Below, one piece after another: positions 23,571-34,597 of a DNA stretch of 64,000 nt; within the stretch, counting starts at the first letter, position 1, and every line of letters starts with the position of its first letter. Under the pieces are notes generated by a model. It was not told the origin of the DNA. It did no database searches and saw only the letters and a list, made by a program, of their open reading frames with translations. Source of the DNA: Yponomeuta sedellus (Eukaryota > Arthropoda > Insecta > Lepidoptera > Yponomeutidae); NCBI GenBank assembly GCA_934045075.1, contig OW203750.1, positions 9,521,729-9,585,728 of the forward strand, given 5' to 3'. The position numbers were made by a program, and so were the translations under genes.

Positions 23571-23990
23571 CCGCACTACTTCGTTCACCCATCTAGTGTG
23601 AGTGAAGGGGCCGCTGGACGGTGTATAAATCATTTCAAATCTTTTTTAATCGCCAAAGCTTTTTTAACGCTCATCGTCTTAGGTGATAAAAGAACTGACC
23701 ATAAACATAACACTCAAATATTATGTAAAAAACACACTAGATAAAATAATACAATAAAAATAATCTACGACCTAGTCGGAATACACGTTTTAAGGCGTTA
23801 CGTGGTGCTAACTAACTAACCAATGGAAAAAAAAACATAACACGTATTTTATGATTTTTAAATCTTGTATGGAATCAAGCGTTACTTTGCGGAAATCCAT
23901 AATAGCATTACAACGTGAAAAATTGTTTTGCTAAATTTTTGGCGGAATTTAGCATGGTAATGTTCACATTTTAATGATAAGATAGATAAA

Positions 23991-24222
23991 TCATGGACAT
24001 ATTACACAGATCTCGTTAGCCCTATACTAAGTACAACTAAATGACTTGTATTATAGGTGCTAACTCGACGATAGATTTAAGAAAATAAATACATAGATAA
24101 CATCCAAGACCCGAGACAAACTAGAAAAGTTCGTTTCCTAGTTTGACCCGGGCCGGGGATCGAACCCGAGACCTTCGGTTTTACAGTCAGCGTGCCAAAC
24201 CGCTGCGCCACCGAGGCCGTCT
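23991..24222 (-). mobile_element. SINE-C copy
   Basis: Family of three in this window. Minus-strand tRNA-like head at 24222-24145 (cggtttggcacgctgactgt, gggttcgatccccggccc) and body to catggacatattacacag. Confidence 0.78.
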
Positions 24223-24249
24223 TCATTTAATTTAATATTTACGATTTTC

Positions 24250-24450
24250 AGCCGTTGGTGCCGGCTGTCACGTAATGGCAGTCGTTAAGCCCCATGGGCG
24301 GCTTGATAACTTCTTGACAGTAAGGCCCGCCACTGTCTTACAATCCACCACTAACCCGGACTTGGCGCCCGTGGTGGCGTATGGCCTAACCTTCCTGCGA
24401 TGCAGGACCCGTGCCCCAGCAGTGGGGACATACAAGGGTTGATATCTATC
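24250..24450. repeat. SINE-F partial copy
   Basis: Contains ggtgccggctgtcacgtaat, ggcggcttgataacttct and cctgcgatgcagg. Confidence 0.7.
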
Positions 24451-25268
24451 TATGATTTTCAACTCCAAACGCGTTATACGCGAAGATATACTTTTATTCC
24501 TTTGGTGGCGTTAATTAGCACCCGCCCACCTAAAAATTAAAAGTGAATTTACGAATTCTAATTGTCTAAAATAAACTTAAATGTAAAAGTTGACTTAATA
24601 CTGAACTTAAGATTGTGTAAAAGCGGTCCAAAATAATGTAAGACGGATGTGACTATTCCGATTTTCAAATACAAAAACTAAATTGTAAATAATTATAAAG
24701 AGATTAAATAGAAATAAAATTGAAGAGAGCTCGTTTCACCCGCTAAACTCAAGCATGTACCTAAAGAAAAACGAAAATTGCAAATAAAGTCATTTAATTA
24801 AATAAATTCTACACAAGACACAAATACTAGACGCATTATAAGATTTGCAAATTCATAACAGCATATTTTACATTGCGTCCATAGTTCCGACAGTTGACCC
24901 ACGTAAAGGTTAATGCACTGTCAACACAAATAAAAATCACACTGAAAGAAATGTTATAGCTAAGATAGTGTGTGTAGTAGTGTGTGAGTTTGTGTGTTTT
25001 GTGTGAACGGAGTGTGGTATAGAATTAAAGGTGTGTATGAATGTGACACCTATGTGTTAGCGTTGTTAATATTAAACCTCTGTTTAAGGCTAATTTAGTT
25101 ATAAAAGCCTCAAATATAATATTATAAGATTTTTATTTTGTTTATTAAGTGAGTACAACAGGTGACAGTCAGAAAACCATATAAAATGAAAGTTTATGGT
25201 TCTGAGCTTGACTGCTCCCCAAAACATACGCACACATTCCTTTATAAGGCATGTATAAGTTCCTTTAT

Positions 25269-25313
25269 GGCATTTTTTTACTAGGCATATAAAACGCCTA
25301 GTAAAAAAATGCC
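25269..25313. repeat. Perfect hairpin, 18-bp stem
   Basis: ggcatttttttactaggc and its exact complement with a 9-base loop. Confidence 0.85.
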
Positions 25314-25455
25314 AGGTATAAATTTATGTGTTGTCTGGCAAATACGAAATTTTAAATTCGAAGCGCTCGTGGCTAGTCGAACCGAGTTATTTGAATCAAT
25401 CACTTGAGTTAAAGCAACAACAGGCGCGGTCAGTCACTGCCACTCACCTTGCGTA

Positions 25456-26019
25456 TGCAAAGAATAGTGCGAGCAATAGTTAAGTGTGAGGCTGGGAAGG
25501 TGTGAGCTGGTCGCAGAGTGTTATGGTGTGAGTGGGATGTAGGGCAGCGTGTGAACACTAACCTCTCGGGCACGCTGGGCGTGTTGCGGTGCGAGTCGGG
25601 AGAGTGAGCGTATGAAGGGCAGCGTATGTAGTGTGAACTTTAGTATGTATTGCTCGAAGAGTGTTTTGTTGTTTCGGAGTGTAAGTGGAGTGTCTGAGGG
25701 CTGCGTGTGAACACTAACCTTTCGGGCAAGCTGGGCGTGTTGTCGTGGGAGTCGGGAGAGTGAGCACTCGCGACAAACAGTGCGGGCAGCGTTTACAATG
25801 TGAACTTTAGTGTGAGTTTGTCGGAGTGTTTTGTTGTTTCCCGAGTGTAAGTAGAGTGTCTAAAGGCTGCGTCTGAACACTGACTATCCGGGCACGCTGT
25901 ATTGCGTATGCAAGGAATAGTGCGAGCAATAGAGGCTGGGAAGGCGTGAGCTGGTCGCCGAGTGTTATGTTGTTTCCTCGCGTGAGTGGAGTATCTGAGG
26001 GCAGCGTGTGAACACTAAC
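25456..26019 (-). repeat. Three decayed tandem copies of STAT tail exon end
   Basis: The donor-flank anchor gcagcgtgtgaacactaacc (or a close variant) occurs at 25544, 25700, 25866 and, for the real exon, 26001. Each is followed by sequence like the exon 3' half. The copy near 25564-25615 still reads YAHSPDSHRNTPSVPER before a gttagt donor, and the copy near 25720-25790 reads SAHSPDSHDNTPSLPER. The third is cut short. No copy keeps the exon acceptor. Spacing is 156, 166 and 135 bp. Confidence 0.85.
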
Positions 26020-26140
26020 CTGCCGGGCACGCTGGGCGTGTTGCGGTGCGAGTCTGGCGAGTGAGCGTACGCGAGGAACGGTGCGGGCAGCGTGGTGACG
26101 AGCACCGGCTTCACGTATCCGTTCTTCTGCAGCTCGTTCT
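26020..26140 (-). CDS. STAT: STAT exon, phosphotyrosine tail segment
   Basis: The exon joins in phase to the SH2 exon and encodes ENELQKNGYVKPVLVTTLPA then PFLAYAHSPDSHRNTPSVPG. NGYVKP carries the conserved tyrosine phosphorylated by JAK (STAT5: DGYVKP), and VTTLP follows as in insect STATs. Acceptor atttgacag and donor gttagt are present. A near-perfect hairpin sits just upstream of the acceptor at 26156-26217. Decayed copies of the exon's 3' half with its donor lie downstream. Confidence 0.93.
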
Positions 26141-26155
26141 CTGTCAAATTACGGA

Positions 26156-26217
26156 GCCGGTCAGTGTATCGGCTTGTGCACATAAGAATATGTGCACAAG
26201 CCGAGACACTGACCGGC
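26156..26217. repeat. Near-perfect hairpin beside a STAT acceptor
   Basis: gccggtcagtgtatcggctt and the complement arm differ at one base; stem about 28 bp, loop agaa. It ends 16 bp upstream (minus sense) of exon 26020-26140 and overlaps the expected branch-point region. Confidence 0.88.
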
Positions 26218-26257
26218 TACACTGAAAGACACTGAAAGAAGAATCTTTTACACACCA

Positions 26258-26580
26258 ATGCCGGGACTCGAATCAACCTATTTACAATACTCCCTGTATT
26301 ACTTGTCCTTAGCACGGGTTGGTGCAACAAAAAAGAATATAACCAGAATAAAGTGGGTACAGCGATATCATTCCGATGTTAAACCTAACTGCAAAGTAGG
26401 TACTCGGGGCTGCAAGTGATGCAAATTACTTCAGCCAGATGTCGCTGACTGTATGTAATACAGAGAGCATTGTAAATAGGTTCGAAATTTCACTGATGCC
26501 GGTGAGTCGCTCATTAGCTCAATTGGGATAGCGCTGGCCAGACTGGAATGGCATGGGTGGAATTTTTAGCCTCTAAATAG
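26258..26580. mobile_element. SINE-A composite, degenerate
   Basis: An antisense B-box piece (26258-26306), a sense tail motif (cttagcacgggttggtgc) and then a sense copy with the 5' extension and head to agcctctaaatag. The anticodon arm of the last copy is partly deleted. Confidence 0.65.
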
Positions 26581-26583
26581 ATG

Positions 26584-27115
26584 AAAAAACCGGCCAAGTG
26601 CGAGTCAGACTCGCGCACCGAGGGTTCCGTACAAACCTGTATTATAGACCTGAGTATTTGGTATGAATTTCAATTTAATACCTCTACGCGTTTATGAGGA
26701 AATGGGTAGTAAGTTTAAAATTATTAAAAAAATATATATTATGTGATGTAACTAAAAATTTATGGTTTTCGTAATTTTTCCTTTATCTATGCTATAAGAC
26801 GTTGCTTCGTACCAAATTTCAAGATTCTGAGTTCACGGGAAGCACCCTGTAGGTTTTGATTCCCTTGCAAGTGTCGAAAATTTGCGGCATAAACGGCTGT
26901 ATCTTTTGATTACGTTGGCTTAGAAGTTTGATTTTTTCACAGCTTCAAGGGACAGTAGACCTGAGTAATTGATATAAATTTCAGCTTCATACCTCCACGC
27001 GTTCCTGAGAAAAAGGGTCTTGACAGACGGACGGACGGACGGACAGACGGACAACAAAGTGATCCTATAAGGGTTCCGTTTTTTCCTTTAGACGTACGGA
27101 ACCCTAAAAATACAT
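26584..27115. repeat. Interspersed repeat with agggttccgt ends
   Basis: Starts ccggccaagtgcgagtcaga and cgagggttccgtac, ends with a ggacggacagacgg run, aagggttccg and acggaaccc. Its two ends recur apart and inverted at 32728-32790 and 36720-36768. Confidence 0.72.
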
Positions 27116-27244
27116 ACATACATAACCTCAGGTTGTATCCCAGAGGGGTAGGCAGAGACCAGGGACTGCCATTTGCAACGATCCTATCACCTTCGCTTCA
27201 TCAACTTCATCTTCTTCTTTTAAAAAAATACAATTATGAGTGAG

Positions 27245-27573
27245 GAAGGCCTGTCATTGCAAAGAGCCGAGGCGCAGCTGAAGGCGAGGGTTGACAGTCG
27301 GAACAAGTTGCAATGACGGTTCCGCACGTGTACTGAACGACTATTTTTAATACAGTTGCGAAAAAATGAAGCAATTTAATAACGAATTTCTCATACTCAA
27401 AAAGTGGCGTATTGCAGGGACGTATAGCGTGTGGGATGTGGGCTAGTGGATTAAAAGTGCGGAACCGTCATTGCAACTTGTTCCGACTGTCAACCCTCGC
27501 CTTCGGCTGCGCCTCGGCTCGGGTAGACATTTGTCGGAACTCTTTGCAATGACAGCCTTTCCGCACTTGTAAT
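27245..27573. repeat. Inverted-repeat element
   Basis: About 95-bp arms: aaggcctgtcattgcaaaga .. agtcggaacaagttgcaatg and complement at 27465-27565. The inner 140 bp is unique. Confidence 0.82.
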
Positions 27574-27685
27574 GAAATATACTATTTTTGGAAAATGGCG
27601 TGTCGAGCACATGTCAGCTCTACGCGCGCACTACAACATTCCTGCATCGAGCAATCAAAGTGTTTCAATGAGATACCATAAATAT

Positions 27686-27795
27686 AACGTCCGACTAATA
27701 ATAGTTGGACCGGCCGCCCCCAGGCATACGATCTGTCTGACGGGAAATTTCCCTTTATACTGGAAGAGCACGATCACCCGCTCTTCCCTATAATG
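27686..27795. repeat. 110-bp repeat, shared with 31449-31560
   Basis: Both have gtcggaccggccg-like, cccaggcatacgatctg and atcacccgctcttccctata. Each lies next to a SINE-B copy, suggesting a recurring linked unit. Confidence 0.7.
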
Positions 27796-27817
27796 GCGCC
27801 AAAACATTAGCCAAGAA

Positions 27818-28079
27818 GAAGGCTGTGTGGTGTCGGCCTGGAGAATAGCACCAACCTAAATTCTTCCCGCGGGTGTCGTAAAAGGCTACTAAGGAACACA
27901 AACCGGGGGGTGGGCAGCAGCGCCCCCTGCAGTACAATTCCACTAAACTGCGATCCCCAACCCGCATGCCCAGCGTGGGGATTATGGGCATTACCCCCTA
28001 ATGATGGCACAACCTTGCGCTCATTAGATGAGGGCTATGTCCAGCGTCAACTGCTGGACAGTATAGTCTGAAGAAGATA
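27818..28079 (+). mobile_element. SINE-B, GAA-tailed retroposon
   Basis: SINE-B runs from gctgtgtggtgtcggcc to tagtctgaagaag with a GAA tail. Copies in this window share both ends, so it is a defined unit and not random LINE truncations. Duplication agccaagaa at 27809-27817 and 28080-28088. A 3' scrap is at 28360-28445. Confidence 0.82.
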
Positions 28080-28574
28080 AGCCAAGAATATTAGCAGAGA
28101 TTTTTTATTTACGTCACGCATTCTGTGTAGGCAAAGGGAACTATGCCCATACAGTCGAGTCTTAAGTAGATTTCGTTTATTGATGTGAAATGAAAATGAA
28201 ACCTAACCTAACTCAAAATCTGATATTGAAACAAATTAATAACTTCTTTTTAGAAATATTTGCATTAATCATAAAAAAAAAACTTCTAAAATTTTTTTAT
28301 TAGTAAAAACTTCGTGGTTGTTTTTTTTTCTTTTTAATACACATTATTTATGAATGATGATGATGGCAAAAATGACAGCACAACCTTGCAGTGGCGTTCA
28401 TTAGAGATGTCCAGCAGTGGACTAATATAGCCTGAAGAAGAAGAAGACATTATTTTGACAGCTGGGAAAGAGAGCGCACGAGTTCCGAAAAGGTAAACAA
28501 AAGCTCGAGTATGTAATAGCCCACATCCCTGCAATACGGGACTTTTTGAGCAACTGTATTAATAGTACATTACA

Positions 28575-28790
28575 CAACTAGGGTGGTAATACAAAGAAAG
28601 GCCGAGATCGCAGAAGTTTGCGGCCCGAGCTGCAAGCGAGGGACGTAAATATGCGATCGAGGGCTTTCTTTATTACCTCCCGTGTTGTGTACATCTTTTT
28701 ATGTCTACACTTGGCCAGAAAGTGGCTTTTCCCGTACGCGCAGCGTGCGGAAAAAGCCACTTTATTGCCAGGTGTGGCATAAAACAGTAT
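28575..28790. repeat. Palindromic element
   Basis: Two hairpin-forming parts: aaagaaagg/cctttcttt-type pairing across 28590-28675, and acttggccagaaagtggctt against aagccactttattgccaggt at 28707-28772. Confidence 0.65.
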
Positions 28791-28971
28791 TAAGGTTCCG
28801 TTCGTTCAGAGCACACACCAGCAATGCGTGCTGAGTTGGTGGCCTTTTCTTCTTGCCACAGAGGCACCAGCATTTGTGAGAAGGTGTTATTGTTTTTCTT
28901 TTCTTCCTCATATTGATGTAATTATGTAACTTTATATGAGTGTGTGCAAAATACTTGCAATTTAAATAAAT

Positions 28972-29154
28972 TTAAAAACCTATTTAGAGGCTAAAAATTT
29001 CACCCATGCCGGGATTCGAACCCGCAACCTCTGGCTATCCGTGCCAGCGCTCTACCAATTGAGCCAATGGGCGACTCACCGGCATCAGTGAAATAAATAG
29101 GTTTTTAAATTTGTTCCTTAGCACGGGTTAGTGCATTAAAAATAAAAATAGTAT
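28972..29154. mobile_element. SINE-A inverted composite
   Basis: The antisense body (28972-29094, outer edge taaaaacctatttag) joins a sense tail (29094-29154). The 13-bp duplication aatttaaataaat is at 28959-28971 and 29155-29167. Confidence 0.9.
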
Positions 29155-29165
29155 AATTTAAATAA

Positions 29166-29385
29166 ATGTTGTCTTTCTTTCTTTTTTTCTCTTTCTCTCT
29201 TATTCTTGATATCTTTCTTTCTCTCTCTCTCTCTTTCTTTCTGTCTCTTGTTTTCTTTCTTTTTCTTGTTTTCTTTCTCTCTCTCTCTCTCTTGTTTTCT
29301 TTCTTTCTCTCTTTTTCTTGTTTTCTCTCACTCTCTTTCTTTCTTTCTCTCTTTTTATCTCTCATTCTTTCATTCTATTTAAACT
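29166..29385. repeat. (CTTT)/(CT)-rich low-complexity tract
   Basis: Simple-sequence pyrimidine tract directly against the 102-bp exon repeats. Frames through it are not genes. Confidence 0.9.
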
Positions 29386-29397
29386 GGCTCTCTGTGA

Positions 29398-29645
29398 CTG
29401 CAGCTGCGGCAGGTCTAGCACGGGTCGGCAGGGCCACTCACCGGGCTTGGTGTAGTACTTGGAGAAGACGTCGTCCTTGGGCGTGCTGGGGTACAGGAAC
29501 TGCAGCTGCGGCAGGTCTAGCACGGGTCGGCAGGGCCACTCACCGGGCTTGGTGTAGTACTTGGAGAAGACGTCGTCCTTGGGCGTGCTGGGGTACAGGA
29601 ACTGCAGCTGCGGCAGGTCTAGCACGGGTCGGCAGGGCCACTCAC
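29398..29645 (-). repeat. 102-bp tandem copies of STAT exon end plus donor
   Basis: The last 80 or so bases of the SH2 exon, its splice donor and about 20 bp of following sequence are repeated with a period of exactly 102 bp. The anchor cagctgcggc starts at 29401, 29503, 29605 and 29707. The copies look identical to each other, and 102 is 34 codons, so the reading frame stays open through the whole array. Each copy keeps the donor. The array abuts a (CTTT)-rich tract at 29166-29385 and lies near a G run at 29806, both of which are slippage- or assembly-prone. Confidence 0.9.
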
Positions 29646-29795
29646 CGGGCTTGGTGTAGTACTTGGAGAAGACGTCGTCCTTGGGCGTGCTGGGGTACAG
29701 GAACTGCAGCTGCGGCAGGTCTAGCACGCGGTCGGCCAGCGAGCGGAGCACCAGGTCGCGGGAGGTGAACGGCTGCAGGCTGAACACCTCGTTGT
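29646..29795 (-). CDS. STAT: STAT exon, SH2 domain second half
   Basis: The exon encodes DNEVFSLQPFTSRDLVLRSL, then ADRVLDLPQLQFLYPSTPKD and DVFSKYYTKP, matching the end of the STAT SH2 domain (STAT5: LKPFTTRDFSIRSLADR, PKDEVFSKYYTP). The acceptor is gtggcag, next to a run of G on the plus strand. The first usable donor is CCCG|gtgagt at the low edge. The same exon end and donor are repeated twice more in frame below 29646, so the true 3' edge could be 29646, 29544 or 29442. All three keep the phase. Confidence 0.93.
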
Positions 29796-29814
29796 CTGCC
29801 ACACCGGGGGGGGG

Positions 29815-30540
29815 GGGTTTTGTAGTACATTAGAAATTTAATAAATTTAAAATTTAAATTTAATAAATTTAGAATTAGCATTTAAATTTATTAAATTTAA
29901 AATTGATATTTAATAAATATAAAATTTAAATTTATTAAATTGTAAATAGATATAATTACAATGTTTTAGTACGGATTTCACTCGTTTATTATATTTTTTA
30001 CAATTTTCCGACGTTTCGACACTTTTACAGGTGCCGTGGTCTCGGATGACTGTCATCCGAGACCACTAATAATAAAATAAACGAGTGAAATCCGTTTTAA
30101 AACAGTTGTAATTATCTCTAGTACTCGTGTTAACCTTAGAAAATTAGAATTGATATTTAATAAATATACAAATAAAATTTAATAAATTTAAAACTTAACA
30201 AATTTCAATTTACCTTTCCTTAATTCCAGTGGATTTTAAAAAGGCGGCAAGGGTGTTAGTATTATTAAGTAGTACGTTAGACATCATTTGGCGATTACGT
30301 CCTTTTAGAATAAGACGAAATTTAAACAGAAAATTATGAATGAAAATCATCGAATTTCCGAAAATAAAAAAATATGGGTCGTTCTATTTCGTATCTAGTT
30401 TCCTTTAAGACAGTAAAATAAGTATGCTAAAAAATTTAAATGATGTGTCAATTGAGAAAGAAGGAAGCATAAATCCGTATAAAAACCGTTTTAATTATGT
30501 CTAGTGCTCGTACCTTAGAAAATACTATAAGGAAGGAGCA
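29815..30540. other. STAT intron, AT-rich, no gene
   Basis: Repeated aatttaataaattt sequence at 29835-29940, an inverted pair around 29975-30095 (cggatttcactcgtttatta with gaccac/gtggtc), and nothing coding. Confidence 0.6.
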
Positions 30541-30545
30541 CTCAC

Positions 30546-30670
30546 CGGCGACCCAGGCGATGGTGATCCCGCCAAGCTCCGAGTCTGAAAATCGCAGCAG
30601 GAAGGTCCCGCTGGTACACTTGGACAGCAATTCCTCCGCCGTCCTCTTCTGAATGAAGCCCATTATAAGG
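30546..30670 (-). CDS. STAT: STAT exon, SH2 domain first half
   Basis: The exon encodes [20 protein letters not shown] then [20 protein letters not shown]. The Arg of FLLRFS is the phosphotyrosine-binding residue of the SH2 beta-B strand, and GGITIAW is the STAT signature. Acceptor ccggcag and donor gtgagt are present. It ends with a single base (G) supplying the first base of an Asp codon in the next exon. Confidence 0.96.
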
Positions 30671-31165
30671 CTGCCGGGGAAAAGCATGTATTTTTATCTT
30701 TATTACAAAGCGGTGTCGTGGTATATTTTTAGTAATTAAGAACTGTCTACAGTCTATTTATTCTAACTTGTCCAATTTAGTAAACAAGATTCTAACCTTA
30801 AAATTGAGATTAGATGCCTAAACTGGACATTTTCTCGCAAATTCATGATTTATCATGAACTATGTTTATAAAATTGGCAGCGTGTTATCTAAAAGAGTGT
30901 TTCAGGTACTTCATTTATGGAAATATGGCAGTTTTGGACACAGTTTAAGGGTAGAATCTTGTTTACTAATGGACAAGTAAGAATAAATAGACTGTATTTG
31001 TGGATATCTGTTATTGGCCCTGTGAACTGTATTTTTATTATTGTAATCAAATAATTTGTTTTCGCTGTTGATGTCCTTAATAAAATAAATGTCCAAATCA
31101 ACATTCATTTGTGATAGTGTCCAAGGTTTTTTTTCTTATACGAAATAACGAAGACGATGGCGTAA

Positions 31166-31372
31166 TCTTCTTGTTCAGGCTATATTAGTCCACTGCTGGA
31201 CATAGCCCTCCCCTAATGAGCGCCATAGCGCAAGGTTGTGCCATCATTGGGTGGTAATGCCCATAATCCCCACGCTGGGCATGCGGGTTGGGGATCGCAG
31301 TTCGCCTTTTACGACACCCGCGGGATGAATTGGGTTGGTGCTATACTCTAGGCTGACACCACATAGCGGAAT
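31166..31372 (-). mobile_element. SINE-B, partly deleted
   Basis: From tcttgttcaggctatatt to gctgacaccacatagc, lacking the middle cagcgccccctgcag section present in other copies. Confidence 0.75.
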
Positions 31373-31374
31373 GA

Positions 31375-33500
31375 TCGCGACAAATAAGTATGACGAGAGT
31401 TTAAAACCCTCTTCAATAGTGCATTAAAAATAAAAATAGTATAATAAATATAAAGTCCGACTAACGACAGTCGGACCGGCCGTCCCCAGGCATACGATCT
31501 GCCTGGCGGGAAAATTCCATTTACAGTGGAAGAGCACCATCACCCGCTCTTCCCTATAATTGCCTTAGAGCAATCAACTAGGAGTGGGTCGTTGTCCGAT
31601 TTTTCGACGACGAAACGCAACCGTTTTTTCTGGAACGAAAACAGGTCCTCGAAACGGTCCTCGTTCGCAACTGGTTTCATTGTATGCGAACGAGCAAGGC
31701 GCAGAGGACGGTCAAACGAGTGCGAACGAGACGAAATCACGAAACATCGGAAAAAATAAGTTGTTTTAGACGATATTAGACTGTATACTCATAGATATAA
31801 AGATTACTTTATTGTATCACAGACCAAAACGAACGGAACGAGCTAGGAGCCGACGACGACGTCGCAATGATCTCATTACGTTCTAGGCTCTATTAATATA
31901 GCACCATTGAATTTGAAGTAAGGATAGAAGATCATTCAATAGCTTTTTTCGGATCCTGGCGCTGACGTCGCTTGTCGGTAAAATTTGTGACTAACTTATT
32001 ACATTTTCTGTATAATAACGAAATTGAACCACATTTCCCTAATAGTTTATTTTTTTATAAATTAATATTAAAAAATCCAATGATTTAATCAATAAGTTAT
32101 TAAGATCGAGATAACTTAATTATTTTAATCAATCTTTCGTAACCCAGTCAGCTACCGTACTTGATAATGAGTTGCTTGTGCCCAATCTCACTAGTCTATG
32201 CTACTCCACGTTAGATGGCGCTAATAGAAATAATTGGGCCACACAGAAGGGACTGGGGCGCGCGCAGACATCACTGATTAAACCGTTCGCAGATAGTAAA
32301 TGTCACGGATATCCGTGGTAAATGTATAGAAATTTTCGAAAACGATACACGAAAATATACCTCATGGATGGTTCACAGATATTTCACATTTTGCAAAATA
32401 GGTGGAAGAAATTTTTTTTTTTTAAGGTTTCTAGTACAAGATCGATTAAGCTATGTTGGTACATCTTTTAATTTTTATGTGATTTATTGACAAATAAGTT
32501 GCTTAAAACTTTACTAAAAACGGTACCGATTATTATGGCAGCTTCCTATAAGAACTCGTGGTCGCAGTTTGTACCCCCTAGTTTTTGAATTCGCAACTTG
32601 CTGTTGAGGAACAGTCGACAGCATATCACCTTTACATTTTATAATGTCTTGGAATAATTAACTACATAAACAATAATTAACTATAGCCCTTTAAGTATAA
32701 CTTCCAACTAAAACATAGATTTTAGGGTTCCGTACCAGAGGGTAAAAACGGGACCCAATTGCTAAGATGGTATGTCCGTCTGTCCCCAAGCTGAACGTAA
32801 ACTCTCATGAACCGTGTAGCTACAGTTGATATTTTTATAGATGATGTACATATTTATTTAATGAAAGTCATTTCCATTTTAACCGACTTCAAAAGAGGTT
32901 ATCACATCGACGCGTATGTTAATTATTTTTCACTATGTTTTCGCATTATCTTCGTCAAATCTTAACCTATTTCGATATTTTTTTTGTTCTACTAGGTATA
33001 GCGTCCCATTGGTCCCATTTTAATTTGGTGAAGATGTCATGAAGACTTTGAGAGATGGAGAAAAGAACTTTTCAATGGACAGCAGCAAATAAGGCCTAAT
33101 GAGGCCCATTCATAAATAATATGCATATGTTTCATAAAATATAATATAAAAGCTGTCCCAGGGTAATTTGGTGATGTTCTGATGAAGACTTTCAGAGATG
33201 GGAATTTAGAACTTCAAATTTAAGTAAAAAAAATCACTTTGTTCATCAAATACTTTCATTAAGTAGCACATTATCTGGTGGACATTGTTACGAAGTTCAT
33301 CAGCTCAAATGTAGTTCTTGAGAGGTTTTAAGTTTCTAATCTAGATAAAAATATGCCGTTTTCAGTTAACCAGAATTTAAGTCAAAATATACAATTTTAC
33401 TGTCGTGGTTATTAGTTCCTTAGTCAAAAATATACTATAGGCATGCGTAGTTATAAAAGTCACAATATCTATTTAGTTTCATACGAGTTTCACAAGTCAG
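31375..33500. other. STAT intron, repeat scraps only
   Basis: Contains the 110-bp repeat copy at 31449-31560, a short frame at 31526-31759 without a known motif, and an agggttccgta end at 32728. Nothing else supported. Confidence 0.5.
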
Positions 33501-33539
33501 TCAGTGATTAAAACGGTATAAAACGAAAATATGTTTACG

Positions 33540-33725
33540 CAGAGGACAAATACAGCGCTGGTGCACAAAAGTGTATTTTGCATGGGCCCTGTAATTTATA
33601 ATAAGCTGCCTAGTGCATTAAGAGAACTGGACTTAGGCTTGTTCAAGCACAAATAAAAAAATATATTATTTAAAAACTGCTATCATACAATAATCGAATT
33701 TCTGACTGATAATTATATTGATTAA
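33540..33725 (+). pseudogene. LINE reverse transcriptase C-terminal scrap
   Basis: Reads VHKSVFCMGPVIYNKLP and then ALRELDLGLFKHK before a stop. The pattern of a G-P-x-I-x-N-x-L-P stretch then a Lys-rich F-K-x-x-L tail is typical of the ends of CR1/Jockey-like LINE ORFs. Confidence 0.6.
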
Positions 33726-34119
33726 AATAAGTATAACAATGATATACTATTTGATATTATCCCCGTGACCTCTCTTGTTTGACATTTTTACTTATTATCG
33801 CATGGAATGTTATTTTTTTTATGTTCTTGACATTTTAAATTCTTGATGTTAATATAATAGGTCAATCAAATTAAAAAAAATCCAGGAATTAATTTCCAGA
33901 AAGCTGGATATCATTTTATACCATCATTTGATCTTAAATGCGTGTAATGCGAATTCGCACGGTCCCAGGAGGTGAGCTCAACTTTTGGGGGCCAAAAAAC
34001 CGCGAACTTATCACACTTTCTTTCAGTTTTGTGCTTCTAGCTCGGAAACGGTACTTTGGACTGGAATCTTCGTTATTGCAATATTAAAGAGAGTTAAATT
34101 TTGCGTTGTATGATTGTCT

Positions 34120-34383
34120 TCTTCTTCAGGCTATATTATGGAGTCCACTGCTGGACATAGCCCTCCCCTAGTGATGACCAGAGCGGCCTGTCTTATACCA
34201 TCATTGGGGGTTAATGCCCATAATCCCCACGCTGGGCATGCGGGTTGAGGATCGCAGATTGGTGGCATTGTACTGCAGGGGGCGCTGCTGCCCACCCCCC
34301 AGTTTGTGTCCCTTAGTCACGTTTTACGACACCCGCGGGAAGAATTTGGGTTAGTGCTATTCTTTAAGCCGAAACCACACAGC
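34120..34383 (-). mobile_element. SINE-B, full-length
   Basis: From the complement of the GAA tail (tcttcttcaggctatatt) to gaaaccacacagc. Duplication atgattgtct at 34110-34119 and 34384-34393. Confidence 0.85.
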
Positions 34384-34597
34384 ATGATTGTCTAAAACTT
34401 TAAATTCGATTTATTGGTATAGCCGAAATCAAAAGTTGTGAACCGGAACTTATTTACGTGCAAATTTACATTTTGCGAATTTTCAAGACCATATTTCTTT
34501 GAAACTGATACTCTTACTTCTATTGAAATACCCATAAGACAAACATTGTAGAGAATAAAATTTCACATTATACCTAAAAACTATTTTTATTTAATCT

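Noticed and set aside
27788..28010. Frames over the SINE-B copy
   Set aside because: The same peptides recur at every SINE-B copy; repeat-derived.
29166..29768. 200-codon plus-strand frame
   Set aside because: It runs through the CTTT tract and the antisense of the STAT exon repeats.
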